A stretch of 64,000 nucleotides of DNA from Pseudomonas pharyngis (GCF_021602345.1 NZ_BQID01000002.1:310001-374000); one strand, 5' to 3'; shown: positions 50,776 to 60,237, numbered from the stretch's first letter. Program-made: numbers and translations. Notes: a model not told the origin generated them from the letters alone.

Positions 50776-51777
50776 ATGCGTGTACTGATTACCGGAGCCA
50801 ATGGCTTTGTCGGTCGCGAACTGCTGCGTTGTCTGCTCGCGCGCAGCAGTTTGCGCGGGCAAGTCATTCGTTCGTTGCTGGTGCTGGACACCGATGTCCA
50901 AGGCCTGCCAGTCGATCCGCGCCTGCGTCGGCACAGCGGCAGCGTGACGGATGCGGCGTTGATGCGCCGTGTCTTGGCCGATGGCATTGATGTGGTGTTT
51001 CACCTGGTCAGCATTCCCGGCGGAGCAGCGGAGGCGCATTACGAATTGGGTTATCAGGTCAACCTGCTGGCCAGCCTCGAACTGCTTGATCAACTGCGCA
51101 ACAAGGCGCGACCTCCGGTGTTGGTGTATGCCAGCAGCGTCGCGGTGTACGGCGCTGATCTGCCGGCGAAGATGAACGAGCAGGCTGAACTGCAACCGCA
51201 ACTGTCGTACGGCACACACAAGGTGATGGTCGAGCGCGCGCTGATCGATCTGGGTCGGCGCGGTGAAGTCGACAGTCGCGCGGTGCGCCTGCCGGGCATT
51301 GTCGCGCGCCCACGCGAACCCAACGGGTTGCGCTCGGCCTTCATGAGCGACTTGATGCGTGCCTTTGCCGAGGGCGCTGACTATTGCTGCCCGGTGTCGC
51401 CGCAAGCGACGGCGTGGTGGATGTCGGCGCGCTGTTGCGTGAACAACTTGATCCACGCCGCTGAACTGGATGACGTCGCCGCGCAACAGCGGGTCTGGCA
51501 ACTGCCGGTGCTGCAGTTGTCCATCGCCCAGGTCATCGATGCACTGGCGGCAACTTACGGCGAGCAACGCCGTGCGCTGATCAGTTTCGCCGCTGACCTT
51601 GACCTCGAAACCCTGTTCGGGCGCATGCCTCCCTTGAAAACCCCGCAGGCCCGCGCTGCCGGTTTCTGCCATGACGGCAACGTCGCCACGCTTATTCGCA
51701 ACGCCCTCAATCCAGCCCCTTATCGGCCTCTGCCGTTGAACGGAGATACGCCTCATGTCACAGCCCATCCAGCGTAA
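50776..51777 (+). CDS. NAD-dependent epimerase/dehydratase family protein (DenD-like)
   Basis: Extended short-chain dehydrogenase of 333 residues: GANGFVGREL nucleotide-binding motif, HLVSIPGGAAEAHYELGYQVN, YASSVAVYG and YxxxK (YGTHK). The pattern resembles D-erythronate dehydrogenase DenD and related sugar-acid enzymes. In a catabolic operon it may oxidise a hydroxylated side chain or reduce a ketone. It starts 10 bp after the FAH gene and overlaps the cyclase gene by 23 bases. Confidence 0.85.
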   Translation: MRVLITGANGFVGRELLRCLLARSSLRGQVIRSLLVLDTDVQGLPVDPRLRRHSGSVTDAALMRRVLADGIDVVFHLVSIPGGAAEAHYELGYQVNLLASLELLDQLRNKARPPVLVYASSVAVYGADLPAKMNEQAELQPQLSYGTHKVMVERALIDLGRRGEVDSRAVRLPGIVARPREPNGLRSAFMSDLMRAFAEGADYCCPVSPQATAWWMSARCCVNNLIHAAELDDVAAQQRVWQLPVLQLSIAQVIDALAATYGEQRRALISFAADLDLETLFGRMPPLKTPQARAAGFCHDGNVATLIRNALNPAPYRPLPLNGDTPHVTAHPA

Positions 51778-52549
51778 ACGTCGTCTGGTCGACCTTTCGG
51801 TGACCCTCGATAACAACCCGTATACAGACCCGCCGCCGCTGTTGCCGAAAATCGATTACATGGATCACCAGCAAGGCTGGCCGGAGATGGCGGCGATGTT
51901 TCCGGGTTTGCAGCTAGAGCAGATGCCCGGCAATGAATCGTGGGCCGCCGAGCGCTTGCAGATCACCACCCACAGCGGCACCCACATGGACGCGCCCTGG
52001 CATTACGCCTCGACCACCGATGGCGGCGAGCCGGCGTTTGGCATTGACGAGTTGCCGCTGGACTGGTGTTTGCAGCCGGGGGTCAAACTGGATTTTCGCC
52101 ATTTGCCTGACGGTCACGTGGTGACGGCAGAAGAGGTCGAAGCGGAGCTGGCACGTATCGAGCACACGTTGCAACCGCTGGATATCGTCCTGGTTAATAC
52201 ACGCGCCGGGGCGTTGTTTGGCCAGCCGGGTTATCTCGATGCCGGCATTGGCATGGGACGCGAAGCGACGATGTATCTGCTGGAACGCGGCGTGCGCGTG
52301 GTCGGCACTGATGCGTGGAGCTGGGACGCGCCGTTCAAGTACACCCGTGAACGTTTTGCCGCCAGCGGCGATGCCTCGATCATCTGGGAAGGGCATAAGG
52401 CCGGGCGCGATATTGGCTACGGGCAAATGGAAAAACTGGCCAACCTCGCATCCCTGCCAGCGAGCGGCTTCACGGTGTCGTGCTTTCCCTACAAAATCCG
52501 GCATGCGTCTGCAGGTTTTGTGCGTGCGGTGGCTATTTTCGAAGAGTGA
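51755..52549 (+). CDS. Cyclase/kynurenine-formamidase-like hydrolase
   Basis: Cyclase-family (PF04199) metal hydrolase of 264 residues with the diagnostic HSGTHMDAPWH motif that binds the divalent metal, and a later GTDAWSWDAPF. Members include kynurenine formamidase and isatin hydrolase, which open lactams or cleave N-formyl groups. Its start lies 23 bases inside the preceding gene, so it is the last gene of the plus-strand operon, followed by a terminator at 52605. Substrate unknown. Confidence 0.88.
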   Translation: MSQPIQRKRRLVDLSVTLDNNPYTDPPPLLPKIDYMDHQQGWPEMAAMFPGLQLEQMPGNESWAAERLQITTHSGTHMDAPWHYASTTDGGEPAFGIDELPLDWCLQPGVKLDFRHLPDGHVVTAEEVEAELARIEHTLQPLDIVLVNTRAGALFGQPGYLDAGIGMGREATMYLLERGVRVVGTDAWSWDAPFKYTRERFAASGDASIIWEGHKAGRDIGYGQMEKLANLASLPASGFTVSCFPYKIRHASAGFVRAVAIFEE

Positions 52550-52604
52550 TCGGGCTGTTTAAGACATTCCTTTAACGACAGCAAGAGAACGGCAGGCTTT
52601 GAAC

Positions 52605-52637
52605 ACAGTGGACGGCGTTTGCCGCCGCCACTGTTTT
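52605..52637 (+). terminator. Intrinsic terminator ending the catabolic operon
   Basis: Stem ACAGTGG-CGGCG pairs with CGCCG-CCACTGT (one bulged A, 5-base loop), followed by TTTT. It lies 55 bp past the cyclase stop and just before the convergent Rieske oxygenase gene ends. Confidence 0.75.
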
Positions 52638-52644
52638 GCGGCCA

Positions 52645-53718
52645 TCAACCCGTCGGATTGCGCAGTCGCTCAATGATTCTACGGGCACGATTGGCACCGA
52701 CGTCGACATGAATATCAATCATCGGGCGCGTACCGAACCGGCACATGTTCTGGTACTGCGCCTCGATCACCACTTTGTCTTCGTCGAACGTCAATCGCGT
52801 CTGATGCAGGACTTTGGCTGTGACGGCCTCGGGATCATGTTCAGGGTTGGTGGCCATGGTCCAGAAGTAGTGGCTTGAAGTGTCTGTTTCTGGCGTTACG
52901 CCGTGAAAACCACGCATGTGGAAACCGCCTCGATCCGGGTTATTCAAGTCGTCAGTGCCTGCGTCGATCGCGCCGGTCCAGATGCGCAGGTGATTGACGT
53001 GAAACTCGATCTCCTGCCAGCGGTCAATGTTGCCTTTGAACGGATAGGCGGCGGTGTAGGTCGGCGGCGGAACGGAATCGGGCATGTGGCGAACCACGCG
53101 AACCATCGAGTCGTCGCTGTCCACACTCATATGCGCGTTCATGTGAATGCTGGCGTTGCCACCAATGGTGTGCAGATGGACATAGCCCAGGTGACTCAGA
53201 TCCATGAGGTTGTCGTGGATGAGTTGATAAGGCGCGTCGTAGTGGTAGACATCACCGTCGAACAGGTATTTGCCGCTGCTGTGCACGTCGTAGACCGGTG
53301 GCGAGAATGTCGGCTGCGGATGCTCAGCGCTGCCGAACCAGATCCAGATGATCTGATCCTGCTCCCGGACAGGGTAGGCAGGCACTTTGGCTTTGCTCGG
53401 AATCTTGTCCTGGCCCGGAATTTCGATGCATTTACCGCCTTCATTGAATAGCAGTCCATGGTAACCGCAGCGCAAACCGCGCTCCTCTACCGTGCCACCG
53501 GACAGGGGCAGTGCACGATGGCAGCAGCGGTCTTCCAGTGCGGCGACCTGGTTATCCGCCGTGCGAAAAAGCACTACCGGTTTGTTCAGTAACGTGCGGC
53601 CAAGCGGCTGGTTTTTCAGTTCCCGGCTCAAAGCCGCGACGTACCATTGATCGAGCGGGAAGCTCGACGCAGTGGCCGGGAGAATTTCGTGTGCAAGGGG
53701 CAGGGCAGCGGTGGTCAT
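52645..53718 (-). CDS. VanA-like Rieske oxygenase (O-demethylase type)
   Basis: Ring-hydroxylating/O-demethylating oxygenase alpha subunit of 357 residues. The Rieske site is CCHRALPLS then RCGYHGLLF (Cys-X-His, Cys-X2-His). The mononuclear iron motif includes NLMDLSHLGYVH with Asp, and His residues. Length and layout match VanA (vanillate O-demethylase) and dicamba O-demethylase-like proteins. It follows the reductase gene by 37 bp on the same strand. The normal electron donor would be that reductase, which is damaged, so another one may serve. Confidence 0.88.
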   Translation of the reverse strand: MTTAALPLAHEILPATASSFPLDQWYVAALSRELKNQPLGRTLLNKPVVLFRTADNQVAALEDRCCHRALPLSGGTVEERGLRCGYHGLLFNEGGKCIEIPGQDKIPSKAKVPAYPVREQDQIIWIWFGSAEHPQPTFSPPVYDVHSSGKYLFDGDVYHYDAPYQLIHDNLMDLSHLGYVHLHTIGGNASIHMNAHMSVDSDDSMVRVVRHMPDSVPPPTYTAAYPFKGNIDRWQEIEFHVNHLRIWTGAIDAGTDDLNNPDRGGFHMRGFHGVTPETDTSSHYFWTMATNPEHDPEAVTAKVLHQTRLTFDEDKVVIEAQYQNMCRFGTRPMIDIHVDVGANRARRIIERLRNPTG

Positions 53719-53754
53719 GATGTTCTCCGGCGAGCGGTCAAGGCTCGGTTCAGG

Positions 53755-54378
53755 TCAAAGGTCCAATACCAGGCGGGGCGATTTGGCACGTGAGCAGCAT
53801 GGGGTGAAACGGTCATTGGCAGCGTGTTCGGCGGCGGTCATGAACTGGTCACGGTGATCGGCTTTCTGTGCAGGCGATCCGCTGTCGTCATGCAAATGCA
53901 CGCGGCTGGCGAAGGGCGCTTGGGCGAGCCATTGGATAAACGCGGCACGCTCACGGGATCGAAAGCTGTAATGCAGCTCGAAATCTGCTCCTTGGTGGTG
54001 AAGTTCATGGGCCATTGCCACCATCGGCGTGATGCCAATGCCTGCGCCAAACAGCAGGTGGCGCCTGGCTGAGCCTGCGAGTGGAAAGAGGTTGCGTGGT
54101 TCGCTGATGCTGAGCGTCTGTCCCTGACTGATGGTGTCGTGCATCGCAGCGGAACCGCCGCGCGAGGCGGGATCTTTCAGCACACTGATGACGTAGCGAT
54201 GACGCTCTTTGGAGTCATTGCACAGCGAGTACTGCCGGGTCAGACCTTCGGCAATGTGGATGTCGATGTGTGCCCCGGCGTTGAACGGCGGTAGGGGGCG
54301 ACCGTCTGCTGAGCACAGCTCGAAACTGCAGATATCCTCGGCCTCGTCGACTTTGCGGGTGACGTTGACTTGGAGCAT
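53755..54378 (-). pseudogene. VanB-like oxygenase reductase with internal deletion
   Basis: VanB-family reductases are about 315 residues: FMN domain, NAD domain, then a plant-type [2Fe-2S] domain. Here 207 residues remain. The N-terminal part is good (QYSLCND, AAMHDTISQGQ, LFGAGIGITPMVAMAHEL). After HLHDDSGSPAQ the sequence jumps to KADHRDQFMTAAEHAANDRF and ends CCSRAKSPRLVLDL, the normal C-terminus. About 110 residues are missing in frame, including the rest of the NAD domain and three of the four cluster cysteines. ATG 54378 follows GGAG. The protein can hardly pass electrons to an oxygenase. Confidence 0.75.
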
Positions 54379-54609
54379 GACTTCTCCCTCCACATTGAAG
54401 TGGCTGCTGAAAAAAGAAAGGGGGGCGAGCGGGTGACGAATCAGCCGGGCAAGAAGAAGTAGAAAGGGTGGCTAATCATGGGCGCCAATAAAGGGCACGG
54501 GTGGGGAGCGTTCATAAGCAAGACCTGTTAATTATTTTTTTGAGGTTGTGCTACGGCGTATCATGCGGCGCATTGTCCGCAATGCTTGGCTGAGTGAATC
54601 CTCAGATAA

Positions 54610-54631
54610 ATTGGTTGCGGTGTCAACCAAT
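54610..54631. promoter_or_regulatory. MarR-type operator palindrome
   Basis: ATTGGTTG (54610-54617) and CAACCAAT (54624-54631), a perfect 8-bp inverted repeat with 6-base spacer. It lies 32 bp upstream of the marR-type start and in the region divergent from the VanB-like gene (start 54378). Size and symmetry suit a MarR dimer, so autoregulation and control of the oxygenase genes are likely. Confidence 0.65.
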
Positions 54632-54663
54632 ATGTAAGGTCTTTGATCTATGGTGTTTTCTCG

Positions 54664-55134
54664 ATGGCTACTGATACACAACTGAACCTGTCGCGTTATG
54701 TACCTGGCCTGGTGACGTTCCTGGCGAACAAACTCGCCACCGGGGCCTCCCAGTGCTATCGCAAACACTTCGGAATCGGCGTGGTTGAATGGCGGATGCT
54801 TTCAATGCTGGCCGTTGAATCCGACATCACCGCCAATCGAATCTGCCAAGCCATCGGCCTCGACAAGAGCGCTGTCAGTCGTTCATTGCAGACATTGGAA
54901 GCGGCGGGGCGGATCACCAGTCAACTGGATCCCAAGGATGCACGGCGTTACACCGTGCGATTGACGGCCAGCGGTAAAGAACTGCATGACCGCGTGCTCA
55001 AAGTTGCACTTGAGCGAGAGTCGCGTCTGCTCAGCGGCTTGACTCCGGCTGAGGTTGATACATTGGTTGACTTGCTTGGGCGCCTGCATCTGCAAGTGCC
55101 CAATGTGAACAGCTACGACCCGAGTGAGGAATGA
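54664..55134 (+). CDS. MarR-family regulator
   Basis: MarR-type winged-helix repressor of 156 residues: LSRYVPGLVTFLANKL, FGIGVVEWRMLSMLAVE, recognition helix LDKSAVSRSLQTLEAAG and wing DPKDARRYTVRLTASGKELH. It diverges from the VanAB-like genes, and the palindrome upstream suggests it represses them in the absence of an aromatic ligand. Starts: ATG 54664 is used; a TTG at 54643 would add seven residues and neither has a strong ribosome binding site. The upstream region 54379-54663 holds the divergent promoters. Confidence 0.88.
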   Translation: MATDTQLNLSRYVPGLVTFLANKLATGASQCYRKHFGIGVVEWRMLSMLAVESDITANRICQAIGLDKSAVSRSLQTLEAAGRITSQLDPKDARRYTVRLTASGKELHDRVLKVALERESRLLSGLTPAEVDTLVDLLGRLHLQVPNVNSYDPSEE

Positions 55135-55257
55135 ATCAGCGGAAGACCGAGATTTAGCTGTTAAATTCGTCGTTCGTCTTGAATTTTCGCTTAACTACAC
55201 TAAATGGTCGTTTAGTCGAGTTATTACATAATGTATTGAAAAACAATGGAGCAGGCC

Positions 55258-55773
55258 ATGAATCCGAGTCAGATCAGTGCGTCGAACTTGATTGAATCAC
55301 TGGACCTTGAAGATCATGTTGAGGGCGGCTATTTCCGCAGGACATACCAGGCTGATCACCGGGACATGCTTGAAACCACGAGCGGCTCACGCTTTCTGAT
55401 GACGTCGATTTACTACCTGCTTACCGAAGATTCACCGGTCGGCCAGTTTCATTTCAACCATTCGGACATCCTGCATTATTTCCATCTGGGCGATGCCATT
55501 GAGTACAGCTTGATCCTTGAAGACGGTTCACTGCAGACGTTGGTGATGGGCAGCGATGTTCTAGCCGGACAACATTTGCAATTGCACGTACCGGGCGGAA
55601 TCTGGAAAGCCTCCAGACTGCTGAATGGCGAGAACGGATTTGGTTTGATCAGCGAAGCGGTTTCACCAGGCTTTGATTTCGCCGATATGGAAATGGGAAG
55701 TCGGCAAAAACTCACAGCGCGGTATCCGCAGCATCGAGCGCTGATTGAAAAGCTGACGCGTGCCGAGGATTGA
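55258..55773 (+). CDS. DUF985-family cupin protein
   Basis: Cupin_5/DUF985 protein of 171 residues: LEDHVEGGYFRRTYQ, SIYYLLTEDSPVGQFHFNHSDILHYFHLGD (in two strands), and AGQHLQLHVPGGIWKASRL. The fold is a single cupin; a few eukaryotic and bacterial relatives are of unknown function or act in nucleotide-sugar chemistry. ATG 55258 has GGAG 6 bases upstream; an ATG at 55246 is the alternative. No partner gene is evident. Confidence 0.87.
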   Translation: MNPSQISASNLIESLDLEDHVEGGYFRRTYQADHRDMLETTSGSRFLMTSIYYLLTEDSPVGQFHFNHSDILHYFHLGDAIEYSLILEDGSLQTLVMGSDVLAGQHLQLHVPGGIWKASRLLNGENGFGLISEAVSPGFDFADMEMGSRQKLTARYPQHRALIEKLTRAED

Positions 55774-55951
55774 GAGCGGCACATTTTAAATAGAGGGATC
55801 TACAGGTAACAAAGATCAGGTCGTTTGAAAGCGATGCTGGAGATCGAAATGGCGTGCGCAACCGGGCTGACTCCGTAATACTTTGTTACGTGTAATGTAT
55901 ATTATGTTAAATAGTGTTTCTGATCGGAACTTCCTCGGTTCACCTTTGACG

Positions 55952-55981
55952 CCAGGACGCCCTGACTCCCCGGCGTCCTGG
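55952..55981. other. Stem-loop downstream of the poxB-like gene
   Basis: Perfect 10-bp stem CCAGGACGCC and GGCGTCCTGG around a 10-base loop, 60 bp past the stop of the minus-strand pyruvate-oxidase-like gene. No T-run on either strand, so it may be a Rho-dependent end or a REP-like element. Confidence 0.5.
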
Positions 55982-56040
55982 TGATATGCAGATTGAAAAC
56001 CAAGCCATCGTCACGAAACTCTTCGCGGGTCTTACCGTCA

Positions 56041-57831
56041 CTACTTGCGCTTCCCGGGCAATACCGTCCCCAATACCTGTTTAGCCGTTTGCACGATGAC
56101 GCCCGCTTCGTCCGGATCACCCTTGAGCAACGTGCTGGCGAATTTCTTTGCCTGTTCCAGCTTGATATGCGGCGGCAACGGCGGCACATTCGGGTCGGTC
56201 TTGAATTCAATGACGACCGGTACTTCGGAAGCTAACGCCTGCTCCCAGGCTGCGGCCACGTCTTCCTCCCGATCGACAAAAATGCCTTTGAGGCCGATGG
56301 AGATGGCGAACAAATGGTAAGGCACATCCGGAATACTCTGCGAGGCAACGAATTTCGGATCGCCCTCCATCACGCGCTGTTCCCAGGTGACTTGATTCAG
56401 ATCCTCATTGTTGAACACGGCGCAGATCCACTTCGGGCTGTCCCACTGTCGCCAGTATTTGGCGACCGTTATCAGTTCGGCCATGTTATTCATCTGCATG
56501 GCGCCATCGCCGACCAAGGCGATCACCGGCCGTTGCGGGAAAGCGAACTTCGCCGCTATCGCGTATGGCACAGCGGCGCCCATCGAGGCCAGGCCACCGG
56601 AGAGCGAGCACTTCATGCCCTTGCGGATTTTCAGGTCACGGGCGAACCAGTTGGCGCAAGAACCGGAGTCGCTGGTGATGATGGCCTGCTCGGGCAGACG
56701 CGGGGACAACTCATACACCACCCGTTGCGGGTTAACCGGGTCGGCCTTGGCCATCGCGCGCTTCTCGAGGGTTTTATCCCAGCTCGCCCGCCAGCCTTCG
56801 ATCTTTTTACGCCACTTGCGCAGCGGCTTGTGTTCGAGCAACGGTGCCAGTGCCGCCAGGGTCTCGGCCGCATCGCCGGCAAGGTTCACCTCCATCGGGT
56901 AGCGCAGACTGAGCATGTCCGGTTGCAGGTCGATCTGAACCCCGCGCGCCTGCCCTTCTTTCGGCAAGAACTCGGCATAAGGAAACCCCGATCCGATCAT
57001 CAGCAGGGTGTCGCACTCCGTCATCAATTTGTAGCTCGGTTCGGTGCCGAGCAGACCGATACAACCTGTGACCCAAGGTAATTCGTCCGGTAATACAGCT
57101 TTGCCGAGCAGTGCCTTTGCCACTCCGGCGCCCAGTTTCTCGGCAATCGCAAACACTTGCTCGCTGGCGTGCAGCGCTCCGGCACCCACCAGAATCGCAA
57201 CCTTCTCTCCCGCATTCAGCACATCGGCCGCACGTTGCAGATCCGCGTCATAAGGCAGCACTTTCGGCTTGCTGTAACCAACCCCCGAATGCGCAGTGCC
57301 GTGGGCCCTCGCCGGCGCCTTGTACTCTAAGTCCTGCAGGTCGTTCGGCAGGATCAACGCAGTCACCCGGCGTTCGCCAATCGCCGTGCGCACCGCACGA
57401 TCCAGCAAGTGCCGGACCTGGGACGGCGCCGAGGCCTGTTGCACAAATGCTCCGGCCACATCCTTGAACATCGAGACCAGATCCAGCTCCTGCTGATAAT
57501 GGCTGCCCAGTGCCGTGCGCGCCTGCTGCCCGACAATCGCCAGTACCGGCATGTGGTCCAGCCGAGCGTCGTACAGTCCGGTGATCAGGTGCGAGGCGCC
57601 GGGGCCGGATGTCGCGATGCACACACCCAGTTCACCGGTGAATTTGGCATGGGCGGACGCCATGAACGCCGCCATTTCCTCGTGACGCGCCTGGACGAAT
57701 TCGATCTTGCCGCCCGCCCGGCTCAACGCACCGAAGACGCCGTTGATACCGTCGCCGGGATAACCAAAAATTCGCGTCACACCCCATTGGCTCAGGCGTT
57801 CGACCAGAAAATCACCCACTGTCACCGTCAT
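56041..57831 (-). CDS. Thiamine-diphosphate enzyme, pyruvate oxidase (PoxB)-like
   Basis: ThDP-dependent enzyme of 596 residues in the pyruvate oxidase/acetolactate synthase family. Catalytic Glu lies in ARHEEMAAFM; the ThDP motif is GDGAMQMNNMAEL with NNEDLN after about 30 residues; the central domain (ILVGAGALHAS, DADL) binds FAD in relatives. The C-terminus extends to SLLKGDPDEAG-like sequence, resembling E. coli PoxB that attaches to membranes and reduces ubiquinone. ATG 57831 (MTVTVGDFLVERL) follows GAGG by 7 bases; an upstream extension to 57966 is not supported. Confidence 0.85.
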   Translation of the reverse strand: MTVTVGDFLVERLSQWGVTRIFGYPGDGINGVFGALSRAGGKIEFVQARHEEMAAFMASAHAKFTGELGVCIATSGPGASHLITGLYDARLDHMPVLAIVGQQARTALGSHYQQELDLVSMFKDVAGAFVQQASAPSQVRHLLDRAVRTAIGERRVTALILPNDLQDLEYKAPARAHGTAHSGVGYSKPKVLPYDADLQRAADVLNAGEKVAILVGAGALHASEQVFAIAEKLGAGVAKALLGKAVLPDELPWVTGCIGLLGTEPSYKLMTECDTLLMIGSGFPYAEFLPKEGQARGVQIDLQPDMLSLRYPMEVNLAGDAAETLAALAPLLEHKPLRKWRKKIEGWRASWDKTLEKRAMAKADPVNPQRVVYELSPRLPEQAIITSDSGSCANWFARDLKIRKGMKCSLSGGLASMGAAVPYAIAAKFAFPQRPVIALVGDGAMQMNNMAELITVAKYWRQWDSPKWICAVFNNEDLNQVTWEQRVMEGDPKFVASQSIPDVPYHLFAISIGLKGIFVDREEDVAAAWEQALASEVPVVIEFKTDPNVPPLPPHIKLEQAKKFASTLLKGDPDEAGVIVQTAKQVLGTVLPGKRK

Positions 57832-58095
57832 GTCCGACCTCATCTTTTCATTGCGTATGACATCCCGGTGCGCCGACATCCACGACACGCTCGGGAGATG
57901 TAAAGGTCTGGACCGCCCGGCGGACGGCGAAGTTTCGATTAATTGCGGATCACGACGGAGACGCAAGACAGGGTGATAAGGCGCTCTTCATTGTGAGGAC
58001 CACCGCCAGTCACTTCCCCCGCCTTTCATTATGAACTTACGCTCTCCGTGTGCCCTCTCCCACTTACATCCAGTGAAAGTCAGAGGTAGGACGCC

Positions 58096-59319
58096 ATGAG
58101 AGCACTTACGTATCACGGCGCGCACAGCGTCAAAGTCGACAACATTGCGGATCCAGTCATCCAGGACAGCGATGACATCATTCTTCGAGTGACGGCAACC
58201 GCGATTTGCGGATCTGACCTTCACCTTTATCGAGGAAAGATTCCAACCGTCGAGCATGGCGATATTTTCGGTCATGAGTTCATGGGGATCGTCGAGGAGG
58301 CAGGTTCAGCGGTGACCGCCGTGCAGCCGGGCGATCGGGTTGTCATTCCCTTCGTCATTGCCTGCGGCAGCTGTTTCTTCTGCGCAATGGATCTGTTCGC
58401 GGCCTGCGAAACTACAAATACGGGGCGTGGAGCGATCTTGAATAAAAAGGCGATACCCCCGGGAGCCGCGCTGTTCGGATTCAGCCATATGTACGGCGGA
58501 GTGCCTGGCGGGCAGGCCGAATACGTGCGTGTACCGAAAGCCAACACCGGGCCGTTCAAAGTGCCAGGGACACTGCCGGATGAAAAAGTTCTTTTCCTCT
58601 CCGACATCCTCCCGACTGCGTATCAGGCTGTAACGAACGCGGGGATTGGCAACGGCTCCAGCATCGCCATTTATGGTGCGGGCCCTGTCGGTTTATTAAG
58701 TGCAGCCTGCGCAAGAATGCTCGGGGCCGACCAGATTTTCATGGTCGATCACCATCCTTACCGCTTGGCTTACGCGCAGAAAACATACGGCGTAATTCCC
58801 ATCAACTTCGATGAAGACGACGACCCTGCAGATACGATCATTCGGCAAACCAAAGGAATGCGGGGCGTCGACGGCGTCGTGGACGCGGTCGGGTTTGAAG
58901 CGAAAGGCAGTACGACGGAAACGGTTCTCGCGACACTCAAGCTCGAGGGAAGTAGCGGCAAAGCTCTGCGCCAGTGTATTGCAGCTGTCAGACGTGGTGG
59001 CATTGTGAGTGTCCCTGGAGTCTACTCTGGATTCATACATGGATTCCTTTTCGGGGACGCGTTTGACAAGGGTCTGACTTTCAAAATGGGTCAAACCCAC
59101 GTGCATCGCTTCCTGCCGGAACTGCTACATCACATCGAGGCAGGCCGCCTCTCACCGGAGGTTATCATCAGCCATCGTATGTCGCTGGAACAGGCTCCAG
59201 AGGGCTATAAAATTTTTGATAAAAAGGAAGAGGATTGCCGCAAGGTCATTCTGACGCCGGGCGATAGCGATGTGGCTCTACCGGAACACGATGTCAACAC
59301 CACGGCGTTGGCCACGTAA
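58096..59319 (+). CDS. Zinc dehydrogenase of the glutathione-independent formaldehyde dehydrogenase type
   Basis: Medium-chain dehydrogenase of 407 residues. Catalytic zinc: [11 protein letters not shown] and [10 protein letters not shown]; structural zinc: [17 protein letters not shown] with four cysteines. The Rossmann motif is [15 protein letters not shown]. The overall pattern is that of FdhA/threonine-dehydrogenase-like enzymes, which oxidise formaldehyde or alcohols with tightly bound NAD. It stands alone and diverges from the poxB-like gene. Formaldehyde from the nearby O-demethylase type reaction is a conceivable substrate, but there is no operon link. Confidence 0.88.
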   Translation: MRALTYHGAHSVKVDNIADPVIQDSDDIILRVTATAICGSDLHLYRGKIPTVEHGDIFGHEFMGIVEEAGSAVTAVQPGDRVVIPFVIACGSCFFCAMDLFAACETTNTGRGAILNKKAIPPGAALFGFSHMYGGVPGGQAEYVRVPKANTGPFKVPGTLPDEKVLFLSDILPTAYQAVTNAGIGNGSSIAIYGAGPVGLLSAACARMLGADQIFMVDHHPYRLAYAQKTYGVIPINFDEDDDPADTIIRQTKGMRGVDGVVDAVGFEAKGSTTETVLATLKLEGSSGKALRQCIAAVRRGGIVSVPGVYSGFIHGFLFGDAFDKGLTFKMGQTHVHRFLPELLHHIEAGRLSPEVIISHRMSLEQAPEGYKIFDKKEEDCRKVILTPGDSDVALPEHDVNTTALAT

Positions 59320-59404
59320 ATGTGTGAATAAAAGAAAGGACGTGAAATATCAAAAGATTGTGAGTCATCGGTGGGTCTTTGATTCGGGCCAGGGACCGAT
59401 CGGC

Positions 59405-59428
59405 CGGGACGAAATTTTCCCCGTCCCG
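59405..59428. other. Stem-loop between convergent genes
   Basis: CGGGACG (59405-59411) pairs with CGTCCCG (59422-59428) across a 10-base loop, between the converging dehydrogenase and carbonic anhydrase genes. It may serve as a shared transcription end. No adjacent T-run. Confidence 0.4.
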
Positions 59429-59443
59429 ACCTGTCTGTCGCCG

Positions 59444-60103
59444 TTATATCTGACCACCGTTGCGCGCAGCGACGGCAACGGTGGTCGGTGAATCGGACAG
59501 TGGAACGAAGCGTCGAGTGGCTCCATCCAGCGCATCGATGCAACCTGCCTCGATGTCATAGACCCAGCCATGCAAATTCAAACGTCCTTGCTCAAGCGCA
59601 AGCGCCACCGATGGATGAGTCCGCAGGTTCGCCAGTTGTGCGATCACGTTTTCACGAACGAGGCCATCGAGCTTGTCGCGTGGCGTATCGAACTCATGCG
59701 CCGCGTTGATCGCTTTCGCGGCGTCCGAGTGCCGAAGCCAGTTGGCAACTGCCGGAAGATGATCCAGACACGTGCAGCGTGAAATCGCGCCCATCGCTCC
59801 GCAATCCGAGTGGCCGCAGATCACGATGTCCCGTACGCCGAGCACTGCAACCGCATATTCGACGGTGGCCGAAACACCACCGGGTTCAGGGCCATACGAT
59901 GGCACAATGTTGCCGGCGTTGCGGATCACGAACAGCTCACCCGGCTCCCGCTGTGTGAGCAGTTCAGGCACTACACGACTGTCCGAGCATGTTACGAACA
60001 ACGCCTTTGGGTTTTGCTCTGTCGCGAGCTGCCTGAAAAGCTCGACGCGTTGTGGATACACCTCGCGTTGAAAACGCAGAAAGCCATCAATAATGTCACG
60101 CAT
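59444..60103 (-). CDS. Beta-carbonic anhydrase
   Basis: Hydrates CO2 to bicarbonate. The 219 residues show the zinc ligands Cys39 (VTCSDSRV), His98 and Cys101 (GHSDCGAM), with the Asp41-Arg43 dyad intact, typical of the type with an open active site. GGAGG lies 6 bases before ATG 60103. It stands alone, converging with the formaldehyde dehydrogenase-type gene. Confidence 0.93.
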   Translation of the reverse strand: MRDIIDGFLRFQREVYPQRVELFRQLATEQNPKALFVTCSDSRVVPELLTQREPGELFVIRNAGNIVPSYGPEPGGVSATVEYAVAVLGVRDIVICGHSDCGAMGAISRCTCLDHLPAVANWLRHSDAAKAINAAHEFDTPRDKLDGLVRENVIAQLANLRTHPSVALALEQGRLNLHGWVYDIEAGCIDALDGATRRFVPLSDSPTTVAVAARNGGQI

Positions 60104-60237
60104 GGAGTCCTCCAAAACCTGATTCCGGATGCCGAGACGAGCACTTGATGCCTTCGCGTCTCAGTGGGGCGTCATTATTGCAGACGTCGCATGCGAGTGC
60201 GCGACATCACATCACTCGAGCTTCGTTTCAAAACCTG

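Noticed and set aside
59453-59485. 11-bp inverted repeat ACCACCGTTGC/GCAACGGTGGT considered as a terminator
   Set aside because: It lies within the last codons of the carbonic anhydrase gene and has no T-run.
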